A DNA stretch of 64,000 bases from the NCBI GenBank assembly GCA_030144725.1, contig JASKMD010000030.1, positions 3,669,896-3,733,895 on the forward strand, given 5' to 3'. Source of the stretch: Haematococcus lacustris (Eukaryota; Chlorophyta; Chlorophyceae; Chlamydomonadales; Haematococcaceae). The notes beneath the pieces were generated by a model that saw only the letters and a list, made by a program, of their open reading frames with translations, did not search any database and was not told where the DNA came from. The position numbers and the translations under genes were made by a program. Every line of letters begins with the position of its first letter. Within the stretch, counting starts at the first letter, position 1. Below are positions 55,523 through 64,000 of this stretch, one piece after another.

Positions 55523-57179
55523 CAGTGTTACCAAATACGGTCGAAATACGGCCGTACTCCTCGTATTCTCGGATTCTGACTTTTTGGCTGAAAAAAGAGC
55601 GTACATGCGCATGACGATACGATACGACTTTTCAGGCTCAATGAGCTAGTTGCGCGCTGCGTGATGCGACGCCTCAGCGCCTATCACGCAGCAGTATGGG
55701 AAACGGTGCATAGGGAGGAGTCACGTTGGAGGTGCCAGCCCGCAAGCAGGTGGTGCCTTGGCTGGTCATGGACAACTGGCCACCGGTCTTGGACAGCTGC
55801 CCAGTGGGGGAGCTAGCAGGCAAGCTGGTGCCCAACCTGGAGCAGCAGCAAGGAGGGCAGCCATTGCGCAGGCCGTGGCCCAGGCAGCTGCACCCAAGGC
55901 AGTGGCCCCTAGCGACACCGTCACAGCCTACAAGCCACTGCAGCTGCTCAACCCCGGAGAGACGAGGTTTTGCTCTGTGCTCACCATGTGCCAACGGGTG
56001 CTTGACACATACCCGGCGCTGCAGGCCATGGTGTGTGACCCGCGGTGGGCAAGGTGGCAAGCCGCTGCAGACCGTCCAACCAGGGAGGCAGCTGAGAAGA
56101 TCAAGAACCTGGTCTTGGGCCAAGCGGGCAGGCACTCTGCCACCTGGTTGCTGCATGTGCGGCAGCTTGTGAGCATCATGGAGCCTATCCGCGTGGTGTT
56201 GCGCATGATGGACAGCAGCCAGCCCGTCATCAGCAAGGTGTGGTTTGCACTCAAGCGCATGACGAAGGACGTCAGAGCAGCCATCGTTCAGCACAACATC
56301 CCCAACGCAGAGCAAATCCTGCTGGCTATGGAACGCCGCACCAGTATGTTGCTGCGCCCTTTGCACGGGGCAGCTGCCTTGCTGGACCCAGAGTACCGAC
56401 AACACTTCAACATGCGCGGGGAGTCGTCTGCTGGACAATTGGACTTCCAAGCTGTGCTGCCTGACTTCAAGAAGGTGGCAGAGAGGCTCAGTCCAGCCTC
56501 AGCAGCGGAGTGTGTCGTGCAGCTGCCCAGCTATTTGCATGACACTGACGCCCTGGCCCCCGTGACAGCCAAGAGTATGCCACCCCATCAGTGGCACAGG
56601 ATGCACACCGGCGGAGCCTTGGGGGCACTGGCCATGAAGGTCACCGCGCAAGTGGCCTTCAACACATGAACCACCTTCAGCACCTAACCATGCGCTTGTT
56701 TGACTTTGCCTTTAACCATGCGCTTGTTAGCCTTGGCCTTGAACCACCTAACCCACCACTTGATCAACCCTGTGATCCCTTGACACTTGAGCATTAGGCC
56801 TTCCTTGTGTGTGATCCTGCATTGTGATGCCTGAAGCTATGGAGGATGTTTGCGTTTGCGTGACTACCATACTTAACTACCAGCAGCAGGCAAAAAAGCA
56901 GTTTTCGGAAAGATTTGAACAGGCAACCTCTCGCAATTCGACGAACAGAGAGAGAGAGAGGCATTACAGCACCAGTGGCAGGGCCACCGTCACACTGTCT
57001 GGGGCACACACGCTCACACAGAGCAAGCAGCCCTCATGGGCACAAAGGGGGAACAGGGGGAGGTCTAGCGCTTGTCAGGTCTGCCACACGCTACACGCGA
57101 CGAACACGTATCCAACCGTAGCGTACTGTCGGAAATATGCTAAATCGCACTGTGTGGTCGCTCATATTTAGTAACACTG
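55523..57179 (+). mobile_element. hAT transposon, 1657 bp, with 8-bp target duplication
   Basis: Left end CAGTGTTACCAAATACGG, right end in reverse CAGTGTTACTAAATATGA: 15-bp terminal inverted repeats with one mismatch, of hAT type. The 8 bases CAGCACAT occur immediately before (55515-55522) and after (57180-57187). The second duplication copy has the uninterrupted site (about 58797-58804, CAACACAT), so both ends are proven by an empty site. Only part of a transposase lies inside. Confidence 0.92.
55758..56669 (+). pseudogene. hAT transposase fragment
   Basis: A frame of about 300 codons to TGA 56667-56669. It holds LLNPGETRFCSVLTMCQRVL (the P-x-TRF-S block of hAT transposases), LVSIMEPIRVVLRMMDSSQP and MLLRPLHGAAALLDPEYRQ, the order seen in the middle of the catalytic domain. 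No BED finger and no C-terminal dimerisation domain are present, and no convincing ATG opens the frame, so the copy is probably inactive and moved in trans. A Pro/Ala-rich stretch precedes the recognisable part. Confidence 0.8.
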
Positions 57180-57482
57180 CAGCACATACACTGCCTCACC
57201 TCGACTGCTGACTGCCACGTGAACGCCTGGTCGCTGGCTGAGATGAAGCAGTGGATGGTTGGCTTCAATTCCTAAAGTTGCAGGGAGAGGACCTTGAAAT
57301 GCACCCTTGGTCATCATGGGCAAGCAAGGTAGTCGTAGTGGCTAGGTAGAATTACTTCCCTCTCCCGCTGCACAATGCGTTGCATGCCTGGGCGTATGAC
57401 AATCAAAGGTGGCCGTTTTAACACGTCCGTGCACAGTAGTGAGAAGAGTATGAGCAGCATGTTGCATTTCTGTCATTTCTGT

Positions 57483-58982
57483 CCCGTGTGTGCTGCCTGA
57501 TGATGAGTGAGCTGCATGGAGGGGAGGCGGCAGCGGCTTACCGGGCAGAAGCTGACGTGGTGGTGATAAAGTGAGGCGGTGGCTGGGCCGCGTGCATGGC
57601 ACACCTGCTGCTGCCCCTGTGTTGCTGGCAAGGCCGTAGAACCGAGCAGCCAAGCAAGCAGCCAGCATTGACAGAGTGGCACAATGCTGTTGAATTGCCA
57701 GTGGGCAGGGCAGCTGCGGGCAGGGCAAACAGGTGCTGATGGGAGTGGGAGAGGGGAGGAAGGAGGAGGAGAGGGAAGGGGAGGGGAGGGGAGGGGAGGG
57801 GAAGGGAGGGGAGGGAAGGACGAGGAGAGGAAGGGGAGGGGAGGGAAGGACGAGGGGAGGGAAGGGGAAGGGAGGAAGAAGGGAGAGTATCAAGAGGTCC
57901 CCCCTCCTGCCTACCTACCTGCCACTCTCCCGCTAATGGCTCCAGATGCGAAGCTCAGCAGGTCACGCCACACCCATCACCTGATGTCCAGCCTCCACTT
58001 CCAGCTGTGTGCTGTACTGTGTGAAGTTGGTCAAGCGCTGTGCTGTGCTGCATCCCGAGCTGGCGTGGTGGCCTGGTTGGTGGGATGAGTGCGCAGGGTG
58101 CTGTGGGCTGCATGCGCTGGTGAGATGTCGAGCCAAGGGCTGCATGGACAGCCGCCTGTAGGCCTTGGGTGATGAGTGCACAGTCTGTGGTTCCATGCTC
58201 TAGCCATCCGCCTCAGGCTCCCCTGCAGTCAGCAGGTCTGGCCCCACCCCTCGTGCCTGGCCCTGCCCACCTCCAGGTCCTCCCAGCTGCTGCGCACACT
58301 GCTTGGGCGCCTGCCCTCCGCTGCCGCGACCCTGAACCGCCATTTTGGGGAGCACCTGGAGCACCTGCCTCGGGCTGTGCCCGCCCTGGACTCGGCCCGC
58401 AGCCCTGTGCTGCAGCGCATGAGCCTGGAGGCCTGGGCCTGGGTGGTGGCACAGGTGGCGGCAGCTGACCCCAGCACCCAGCCCAGCACCCTGTGGAGCC
58501 AGCAGCAGGGGGCAGGGGGCCTCAGCCTCACCTGTGTGGCCAACCTGGCCGCTGTCACCACCACCCAGCTGCTGCCTGGCAGGCCACTGTGACACTGACT
58601 GCACACGCCTGATGGCTGAGACGTCCAACACTCACAACCAGACCTGCCTGTGCTTTGGGCGCAAGCGCACAATTCCCGCTCTACGCTGCCTCCACTGACC
58701 ACTGGCACGAGACCAGATGCTTGAACAGGAATCCAGACCACTCGGCGTGCAGCACTGTATGTAGGCACGACAGTACAGAGACGACGTGACTGATGCCACA
58801 ACACATACACTGCCTCACCTCGACTGCTGACTACCACGTAAACGCCTGGTCGCTGGCTGAGATGAAGCAGTGGATAGTTGGCTTCAATTCCTTTCCCGCT
58901 GCACGATGCATTGCATGTTTGGGCGTGACAATCAAACGTCAGACAATCACAATGTTCGTGCACAATAGTGAGAAGAGTACGA
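57483..58982 (+). repeat. Tandem duplication, copy 2 (uninterrupted)
   Basis: Near-identical to 54198-55514 plus 57180-57440. It carries the 3' part of penultimate exon 57483-57570 and a full copy of the last exon (58277-58592, SSQLLRTLLGRLPS through the stop), without a promoter or the other exons, so it is a gene fragment. Similarity ends near 58982 (TTTCTGTCA), which also marks the junction in copy 1. Confidence 0.9.
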
Positions 58983-59239
58983 GGATCATGGTTGCCTTTC
59001 TGTCAAGGTGGACCTGTACACGTCTGATTTTTCAAGGTAGAGAATATGAAAACTATGTGAGTGCACCGCCGCAAGTTCCAAAGAGGTGTCGCGTCTTTGT
59101 ACTGCACGACTAGGTTAGCGGCTTGCTTACCATCATTGGAGACTACCATCTTCAACACAACCTTAGCCTCACGAGTCTAGGACTAGACAATCGCCCTACT
59201 GCACAACATGCGTCGCTGTACTTGCTCCCGCAACTTCAA

Positions 59240-60477
59240 CTACTTCTCAATCATCTCGATAGGCTTGCCAGTCCTGTACTGCCAGCTCTTGATCAGGTTG
59301 GCCACGGAGGACAGGCCTGGAGGCAGGAGGGCAGACAGGCAGCACGCCATTGTTTTGGGTACCAGTCTGCATCCCAATCCTTGTATGTTCAGTTCAGCTC
59401 AGCCTCAACTCAGGTTGCACAGGAGTGGCGGGCAAGCTGCTTGATGTGTTGCGACATCAGCCATGGCTGCAGACATCATGACAACCCAGCTAGGCCACAC
59501 TACGCACCGCCTACGGCTGCCAGGGCAGAGTTTGCTCCACTGGCTGCAGCCCCAGGTGCAGCCCAGGCCAGCAGGCCCAGGGAGGTTGCGCTGCCCAAGT
59601 CATAGCCGGTGGTGGGATTGCCAGTGACCACCAGGCGCCTGCAGACACAGTGGCAGCACATGGATGCAACAGCCTGCTGTCAGGGCCGACATGCAGTGAA
59701 CGCCATGGCAACAGGAGCAGCACATGGGGTTGTGGTCTACATGCATGTGGCACATCAAAACAATCACACTCCCTGGTCATGGTGTGTTACTTTGTTGGCA
59801 CTGGGACAGCATGGAGGCACACTTTGGTGTCAGGGATGGATAGGTAGGTGTGAACATGGAAAGTAGGCAAGGCATAGGCTCCTGTGGAGTGTCCAGGAAC
59901 ACCTAGGCTAAACCAGGCGCCCCACCCTGCAGTGAAGTACAGGAGAGAGAAGCCGGCGGCGGCCAGGGCAGCGCGGGGGTTGGCCTGCTTGGAGTACATG
60001 TACCCCGCAGTGCCAGCACCTGCAGTGCATCCACACCAGCGCGAGGTTGTGATGAAGGACGCAGGAGCAGCCTCCCACTCCTGGCCCCTAGGCGGTTGCG
60101 ACACCTACATGCCGCCGCGGCAGTGTACTGTGGGATTGGGTCCATGTGCGCTGACAGAGTCGCCACAGGTGACGCGGCCTGCTCCACGGGGTTCAGGTCC
60201 TTCGGGATCTCCAACTGCGTAAAAGAAATGTTAGGGTCCCGTCAAGGGTTACGCAGCACAACCTCCGACTGCTGCTGGCCGCACTGGCTAGCGCGGGAGC
60301 TCATAAACCAGCAGGCAAGGAAGCGCGCTGGATTTTCAGCGCCCGTGACGCGCGAAAGCATGTGACGCGTCTCAAACCGCCTGACTACTCCGCTGTCTGA
60401 TACAACCTTTCATCGCGGTGAAGCCCCAGGGTTCAACGCACCTTCTCGGGAACCTTGGGCGCTTGCTGTGGGGCCAT
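59240..60477 (-). CDS. Small membrane protein, TMEM14/FAX-like (tentative)
   Basis: Five exons, 60442-60477, 60109-60214, 59926-60019, 59508-59638 and 59240-59316, join in phase to 147 residues from ATG 60477. Residues 1-45 are hydrophilic (MAPQQAPKVPEK, LEIPKDLNPVEQAAS). Then come AGTAGYMYSKQANPRAALAA-GFSLLYFTAG, a likely membrane hairpin, GYDLGSATSLGLLAWAAPG and, at the end, VGGLSSVANLIKSWQYRTGK plus PIEMIEK. The G-Y-x-Y/K-x-K...SL-x-AAG pattern and small size resemble TMEM14 and plant FAX fatty-acid exporters of the plastid envelope, but the match is not strong. Exon structure is well supported by phase; function only tentative. Confidence 0.65.
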
Positions 60478-60791
60478 TCGCAAAGAAATGCCTCTGTTGT
60501 TTGCACGAGGGATGAGTTGATACGTACAACTGCAGCTTCTGCTGACCTCTGCAGTCCGGGCCTTGATATCGGATGCGTGCGCTTCGCGATGACCTCAACG
60601 GACCTCACTCCTCACTCCTCCGTGCTGAACTTGAGCCCCAAGCTAGGATGATAATAGCAAGGGTCAGTGAAAGAGCGATGAAAGAGCGACATGATGCGAC
60701 TACTGTTACCGCATCTGTGCTCGTTCACGACACTCGTCCTTATGCAGCATTCCACATGCAATCCATGCAGCAGCGGAATCACACCGCTTCT

Positions 60792-61127
60792 GGTCACCCC
60801 GGCCATTGGTCCCGCCAATCCGTGACAGGCCTGCGCATCGCACCACGCGCTAGTGAAGGGTAGCTGAGGCTATCGCGGTAAGTCACGCGCGCTGAAACTC
60901 GCGTTTAGGACTGAAGCCTCCCAGATCACTCCGCCCACCATTCCCGCGGACTGTGAACATGCTCGCTCGCTGCAACCTGGGGCTCAACGGGGTGCGACCG
61001 TACGTGGGTCGCAGGTCGAAGTTTCAGCGCGCGTGACTTACCGCGATAGCCTCAGCTACCCTTCACTAGCGCGTGGTGCGATGCGCAGGCCTGTCACGGA
61101 TTGGCGGGACCAATGGCCGGGGTGACC
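60792..61127. repeat. Perfect 108-bp inverted repeat with 120-bp loop
   Basis: 60792-60899 and 61020-61127 are exact reverse complements over all 108 bases. The loop is 60900-61019. The arms contain no repeats of simple composition. The structure lies between the 5' end of the TMEM14-like gene and the tRNA-Tyr gene. Confidence 0.95.
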
Positions 61128-61210
61128 CATACCACGAGGCATTGGGGTGTGGCTTCGTGTATCGGGTGTACGTAAACTGCTTTGGTGTAGCCTCTAGCAT
61201 CTACCTTCCC

Positions 61211-61294
61211 CCGGTCTTAGCTCAGTTGGTAGAGCACGTGACTGTAGCAGTTGCAAATATCATGGGGTCGCTGGTTCGATTCCGGCAGACCGGA
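61211..61294 (+). tRNA. tRNA-Tyr(GTA) with 11-nt intron
   Basis: Acceptor stem CCGGTCT (61211-61217) pairs with AGACCGG (61287-61293), discriminator A 61294. D arm GCTCAGTTGGTAGAGC, anticodon stem CGTGA/TCATG with loop CTGTAG...A, anticodon GTA at 61244-61246. An 11-base intron at 61248-61258 sits one base after the anticodon, the standard place, as expected for eukaryotic tRNA-Tyr. T arm GCTGG-TTCGATT-CCGGC. All stems pair, with G-U at one anticodon-stem position and one T-stem position. Confidence 0.95.
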
Positions 61295-61302
61295 AGGTTC
61301 AG

Positions 61303-61307
61303 TTTTT
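61303..61307 (+). terminator. Pol III T-run terminator
   Basis: TTTTT nine bases after the tRNA-Tyr discriminator base. Confidence 0.75.
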
Positions 61308-61584
61308 CCCAACCTATTAGGCTATTAGTCTAGCTGGTTATGTGCAAGTAAGGAAGTACAATCACTCTCCCTCCGGGGAGAGTAGTCCTTTCTTCTTTTC
61401 TTCTTTTTGTGTAAGCTTGCTGTCAGGGTAGACTGGTGATGGACTGGTGATGATGATGATGATGGACAGAGGCACTGGAGATTTTGATACATATATATAT
61501 GTAGCTCCATATATATAATTCATTGTTTAAATATATATAATGCTCATACATAATGCACACATATAAAATGGTTAATGGTATCAG
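61308..61584. other. Gene-free stretch after the tRNA
   Basis: No gene. Contains a CTCCCTCCGGGGAGAG palindrome at about 61366-61381, a TGATGATGATGATGATGG run near 61448 and the AT-rich block listed separately. Confidence 0.55.
61490..61575. repeat. AT-rich TATA repeat
   Basis: ACATATATATATG, CATATATATAATTC and ATATATATAATG blocks, strikingly AT-rich against the surrounding GC-rich DNA. Confidence 0.8.
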
Positions 61585-61695
61585 AGAATGCTGTGCCTTA
61601 TCTTTCGTAACCAGTCGTAACTAACCGCGTACCAGCATGTGATTGTCCAGGACCCTTCGTGACCAGCATCAGATTGGCTGTTTTGAATGTCTGGT
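61585..61695 (+). repeat. Remnant of Fanzor 5' coding region
   Basis: Roughly 85 percent similar by eye to 62682-62791, just upstream of the RuvC-I motif of Fanzor copy B (shared CCAGGACCCTTCGTGACCAG and GGCTGTTTTGAA). It breaks off before the RuvC-I codons. Together they bracket about 1 kb that includes a LINE fragment. Confidence 0.7.
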
Positions 61696-62130
61696 GGATA
61701 CCCTGTGTCTATGTTAAGACAAATAGCTCTTAACAAGTGGCTGTATTTAGGTCCCTGACCCCTGAGCACTGGGACAGAACAGGGCAGTGCACCCGGGATA
61801 GGGTGTGGGTTGATGTCCTTGTCTGCTTTGTCACGCTCAGGGCTGCGAGGTGCAGGCAGTAGGGTAGGATGCAGCTGCCTGCTCACCTAGTGCGCTTGAC
61901 TGGCCATGGGACGCTGGGACCTGGCCCTGAGGCTGTTGGCTGTGTGGTTGCCTTCAAGTTGGTGTGCTTGGCTGGGGCGCTGAGCTCAGGCTCCCCGGCT
62001 GCTGAGGGCCTTGCCTAGCTGGCTTGGGACTGTGGCAGGATGCGTTGGGTCGCTACGGTGCATTGGCTGGCTGCAATCCAGGAGGAGGGGCAGGGGCCAT
62101 TTGAGAACCCCGGGCTAGCCTGGCCTGGCT

Positions 62131-62250
62131 TGGCTGAGCACACTCTTCAACCACCTGCTGCTAGAGCTTCAGGAGGCTACATCACACACACCACATGTCC
62201 TCCTGATGGGTGACCTGAACTCTCACTTAGGCAAGCTTAGCGAGATAGGT
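62131..62250 (+). mobile_element. LINE (APE endonuclease) remnant
   Basis: One frame reads FNHLLLELQEA and VLLMGDLNSHLGKLSE. GDLN preceded by hydrophobic VLLM is the hallmark of the apurinic endonuclease domain of non-LTR retrotransposons. Only about 35 residues are recognisable and no reverse transcriptase follows. Confidence 0.5.
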
Positions 62251-62681
62251 GACCTCCATGGCTGGTCCATGTTGCACTTCGCGTGCGTGGCTGGAGGATT
62301 CCCGCTGGACCAATGGATGATTGTCACTCCATGGATGTCACCCCGGTTGCTGTCCCCTCTCCTCCTGCCCCACCCCCAGCAGCTGGCAGCAGCAGCAGCC
62401 GCCCAAGTGCAGCAGCAGCAGCGGCCCATGCAGTGGGACTTCCCCACATAGGCAAGGGCATAGCTGAGCCACGTGAGTTTGTGTTTGATCCAGCCACACA
62501 GATTGGGGTGGGCAACAGTGATTCGTTTTTTGCGTAATACGTAACGATCGGAACCAAAAGCTTGTTTTCTAGGCCTGGCTTTCGTTACCAAACGGACCCT
62601 TGCGTCGGCTGGCCTCGGCTGCTTCGTAACCGAAAATTGTTTTTTGTGTAAAATAATTATAGAAAATGCCTCTTTGGCATA

Positions 62682-64000
62682 AGAAAATGCTGCGATACTT
62701 GTTTTTCGTTACCAGTCGGGACCAACTGCGTAACCAGCCATGTGGTGGTCCAGGACCCTTCGTGACCAGCATCAGCTTGGCTGTTTTGAAAAACGAAACA
62801 CTGGTGGGCATTGACCCCGGCGTCACCCAGGCAGTCAGCGCAGGACGAGAGGTCAGGCCAGCTGATAGCTGACCAGCTGGCCCGGTGGAAGCTAACCAAG
62901 GGCCAGGTGAAGCATGACAGCGGCCTGAACAACGCTCGCCGCAACACCGAGCGGTGGCTAGCACCGATCAAGCCCCACCTCCAGCACCTGGCAGCAGCAA
63001 GCTCAGCCGGCACATCCCTGGTGGCCAACCTGAAGCACATCACCGTCACCCTGGCCACCTGGGATGCGGTGTGGGAGGTGTACCTGGACCCCAAGTGGGC
63101 ACGGCAGCGGCTGAGGCTGTACGGAGCCCAGGACCGGGCACTGGAGCAGTTCTTCAAGAAGGTGAGGGTGGGTGGGTGGGAGGGTACGCATGAACTGAAC
63201 GAGTACTTGACTGTGTCATGCCTAACCTGGTGCCACCCACATCAGCCACTATGTGTGTGCCTTGTGTGCATGGCTGCAGTTGGAGGAGGACATGGCGGAG
63301 GTGTCCATCGAGCGCCATGGGCGTGCCAAGCAGCTGATGGTATTCTTTGGCGCTGCTAGCATTGGCACTGGGGGAGGCTGGGGTGCCGATGCGGTGTTGC
63401 GTGCCTGCTGCAAGGTGGTGTGCAGGCCCAGGGGCGCAGGCCAGCGGCGGGGCAGGGTGGTGCTAGTGGATGAGCACCGCACCACCCGGGTCAGCTCAGC
63501 AGTGAATGGCCAGCAGCCCTGTGAGGAGGAGCTGAACCAAGGGCTGCCCACCAGGCCTGCAGGCTGGAAGCCCCCAGAAGGGCAGGTAGAACCCCGCCTG
63601 CTGCGCCCTGCCTGGAGCCAGCAGCGTGACCAGCCAGTGCGGGGCCTGATGTGGTGCCCAGTAGTGGCCCCCCGCAAGCCCCCACAGGCCCCACGCAGCA
63701 GCCAGGAAGCCTCACAGCCAGCAGCCTCAAAGCCAGGGCCCAGCACTCCCCCGCCAGCCAAGCGCAGCAAGTGCATCAAGGCTGAGCCGGCAGCTGAGCC
63801 CAACAAGGGCAAGGGCAATGCTGCCAAGGCAAAGCCAGCACCACAGCCTGGCAGGTGGCTGGACAGGGACTGCAATGCAGCGCTGAACATGCAGCGCATT
63901 GGGGAGAGCAGGTGGCGGCCGCTGGAGCTGTGCTACTGGCCAGACCAGGGAGCGCTGCCAGCCAAGGGCAAGGAGTACCCAGGCCTGGGCTACAAGCGGC
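62682..64000 (+). pseudogene. Fanzor (eukaryotic TnpB homologue), copy B, runs off window
   Basis: Best Fanzor copy here. First frame: ISLAVLKNETLVGIDPGVTQ at 62762-62830, where GIDPGV is RuvC-I with its catalytic Asp (62813-62815). Between about 62831 and 62846 the frame shifts by one base to QDERSGQLIADQLARWKLTK, then SGLNNARRNTERWLAP and LYGAQDRALEQFFKK to 63161. A 118-bp intron (63162-63279) follows at the same site and phase as in copy A. Exon 2 from 63280 is open to the end: FGAASIGTGGGWGADAV, VVLVDEHRTTRVSSAV, PCEEEL, RGLMWC, a basic Ala/Pro/Lys linker, and [20 protein letters not shown] with the RuvC-III Asp at 63868-63870. Known TnpB zinc ribbons have four Cys; here only single Cys remain on each side. 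The shift makes this copy look inactive unless it is spliced or a sequencing error. Confidence 0.82.

Larger units (their letters stand above)
54198..57482 (+). repeat. Tandem duplication, copy 1 (split by hAT element)
   Basis: Starting at CCCGTGTGTGCTGCC (54198) the sequence matches 57483 onward with a constant offset of 3285 through 55514, then again after the hAT insertion (57180-57440 matches about 58797-58970). Without the insertion the unit is about 1.62 kb. It contains the last two exons of the large unrecognised gene plus its 3' flank. Confidence 0.9.

Noticed and set aside
62206..62451. 81-codon frame starting MGDLNSHLGK as an intact gene
   Set aside because: Only the first 12 residues and the upstream VLL resemble a LINE endonuclease; the rest is Ala/Gln low complexity.

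Overview
This window is nuclear DNA of a GC-rich green alga, most likely a chlamydomonadalean chlorophyte; Haematococcus is my guess from memory of its Fanzor-like repeat proteins, not something the sequence proves. The evidence is the gene style: many short coding exons, GT-AG introns plus a few GC-AG ones, TGTAA poly(A) signals, chloroplast and mitochondrial proteins of plant type, and very heavy low-complexity DNA. There are no bacterial operons, ribosome binding sites or CRISPR arrays. ATG/GTG reading frames are abundant and mostly spurious in the G- or C-rich satellites. I rebuilt the genes by hand from splice sites, reading phase and protein family motifs.

Layout. 0-1.2 kb: last exon of an RsmB/NSUN-type rRNA m5C methyltransferase. 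1.5-3.1 kb: copy 1 of a dispersed repeat. 3.3-4.3 kb (+): NOPCHAP1-like protein, convergent with 4.6-6.3 kb (-) phosphatidylglycerophosphate synthase. 7.8-11.3 kb (-): two-repeat MYB factor with a 12-nt exon. 11.7-13.6 kb (-): organelle-type protein, possibly PALE CRESS-like. 14.1-15.4 kb (+): a damaged Fanzor (eukaryotic TnpB homologue) and its 3' end. 15.9-18.5 kb: copy 2 of the dispersed repeat, with a coiled-coil reading frame. 18.8-20.9 kb (-): AlgH/UPF0301 protein. 21.8-26.4 kb: BED-finger fragment, a PIF/Harbinger element with terminal inverted repeats, and a 2.1-kb G-rich satellite. 27.0-35.3 kb (+): an 18-exon pyruvate decarboxylase. 37.2-41.0 kb (-): SANT/DUF3755-type regulator. 42.2-42.6 kb (-): COX16-like protein. 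43.0-55.3 kb (+): one very long, or two adjacent, unrecognised genes, with an antisense Fanzor fragment in the first intron. 54.2-59.0 kb: tandem duplication of the 3' end of that gene, its first copy split by a 1657-bp hAT element with a perfect 8-bp target duplication. 59.2-60.5 kb (-): small membrane protein, TMEM14/FAX-like. 60.8-61.3 kb: a perfect 108-bp inverted repeat, then an intron-containing tRNA-Tyr. 61.6-64.0 kb: Fanzor 5' remnant, LINE remnant and a second Fanzor that runs off the window.

The ordinary genes are housekeeping and do not form a pathway together: ribosome and snoRNP biogenesis, plastid lipid synthesis, fermentation, cytochrome oxidase assembly and transcription. The most interesting system is the Fanzor family, the eukaryotic RNA-guided nucleases: two long copies, one antisense fragment, one 5' remnant and one inverted copy of the 3' end, with a conserved spliceosomal intron and a candidate guide-RNA region just downstream of the stop codon.
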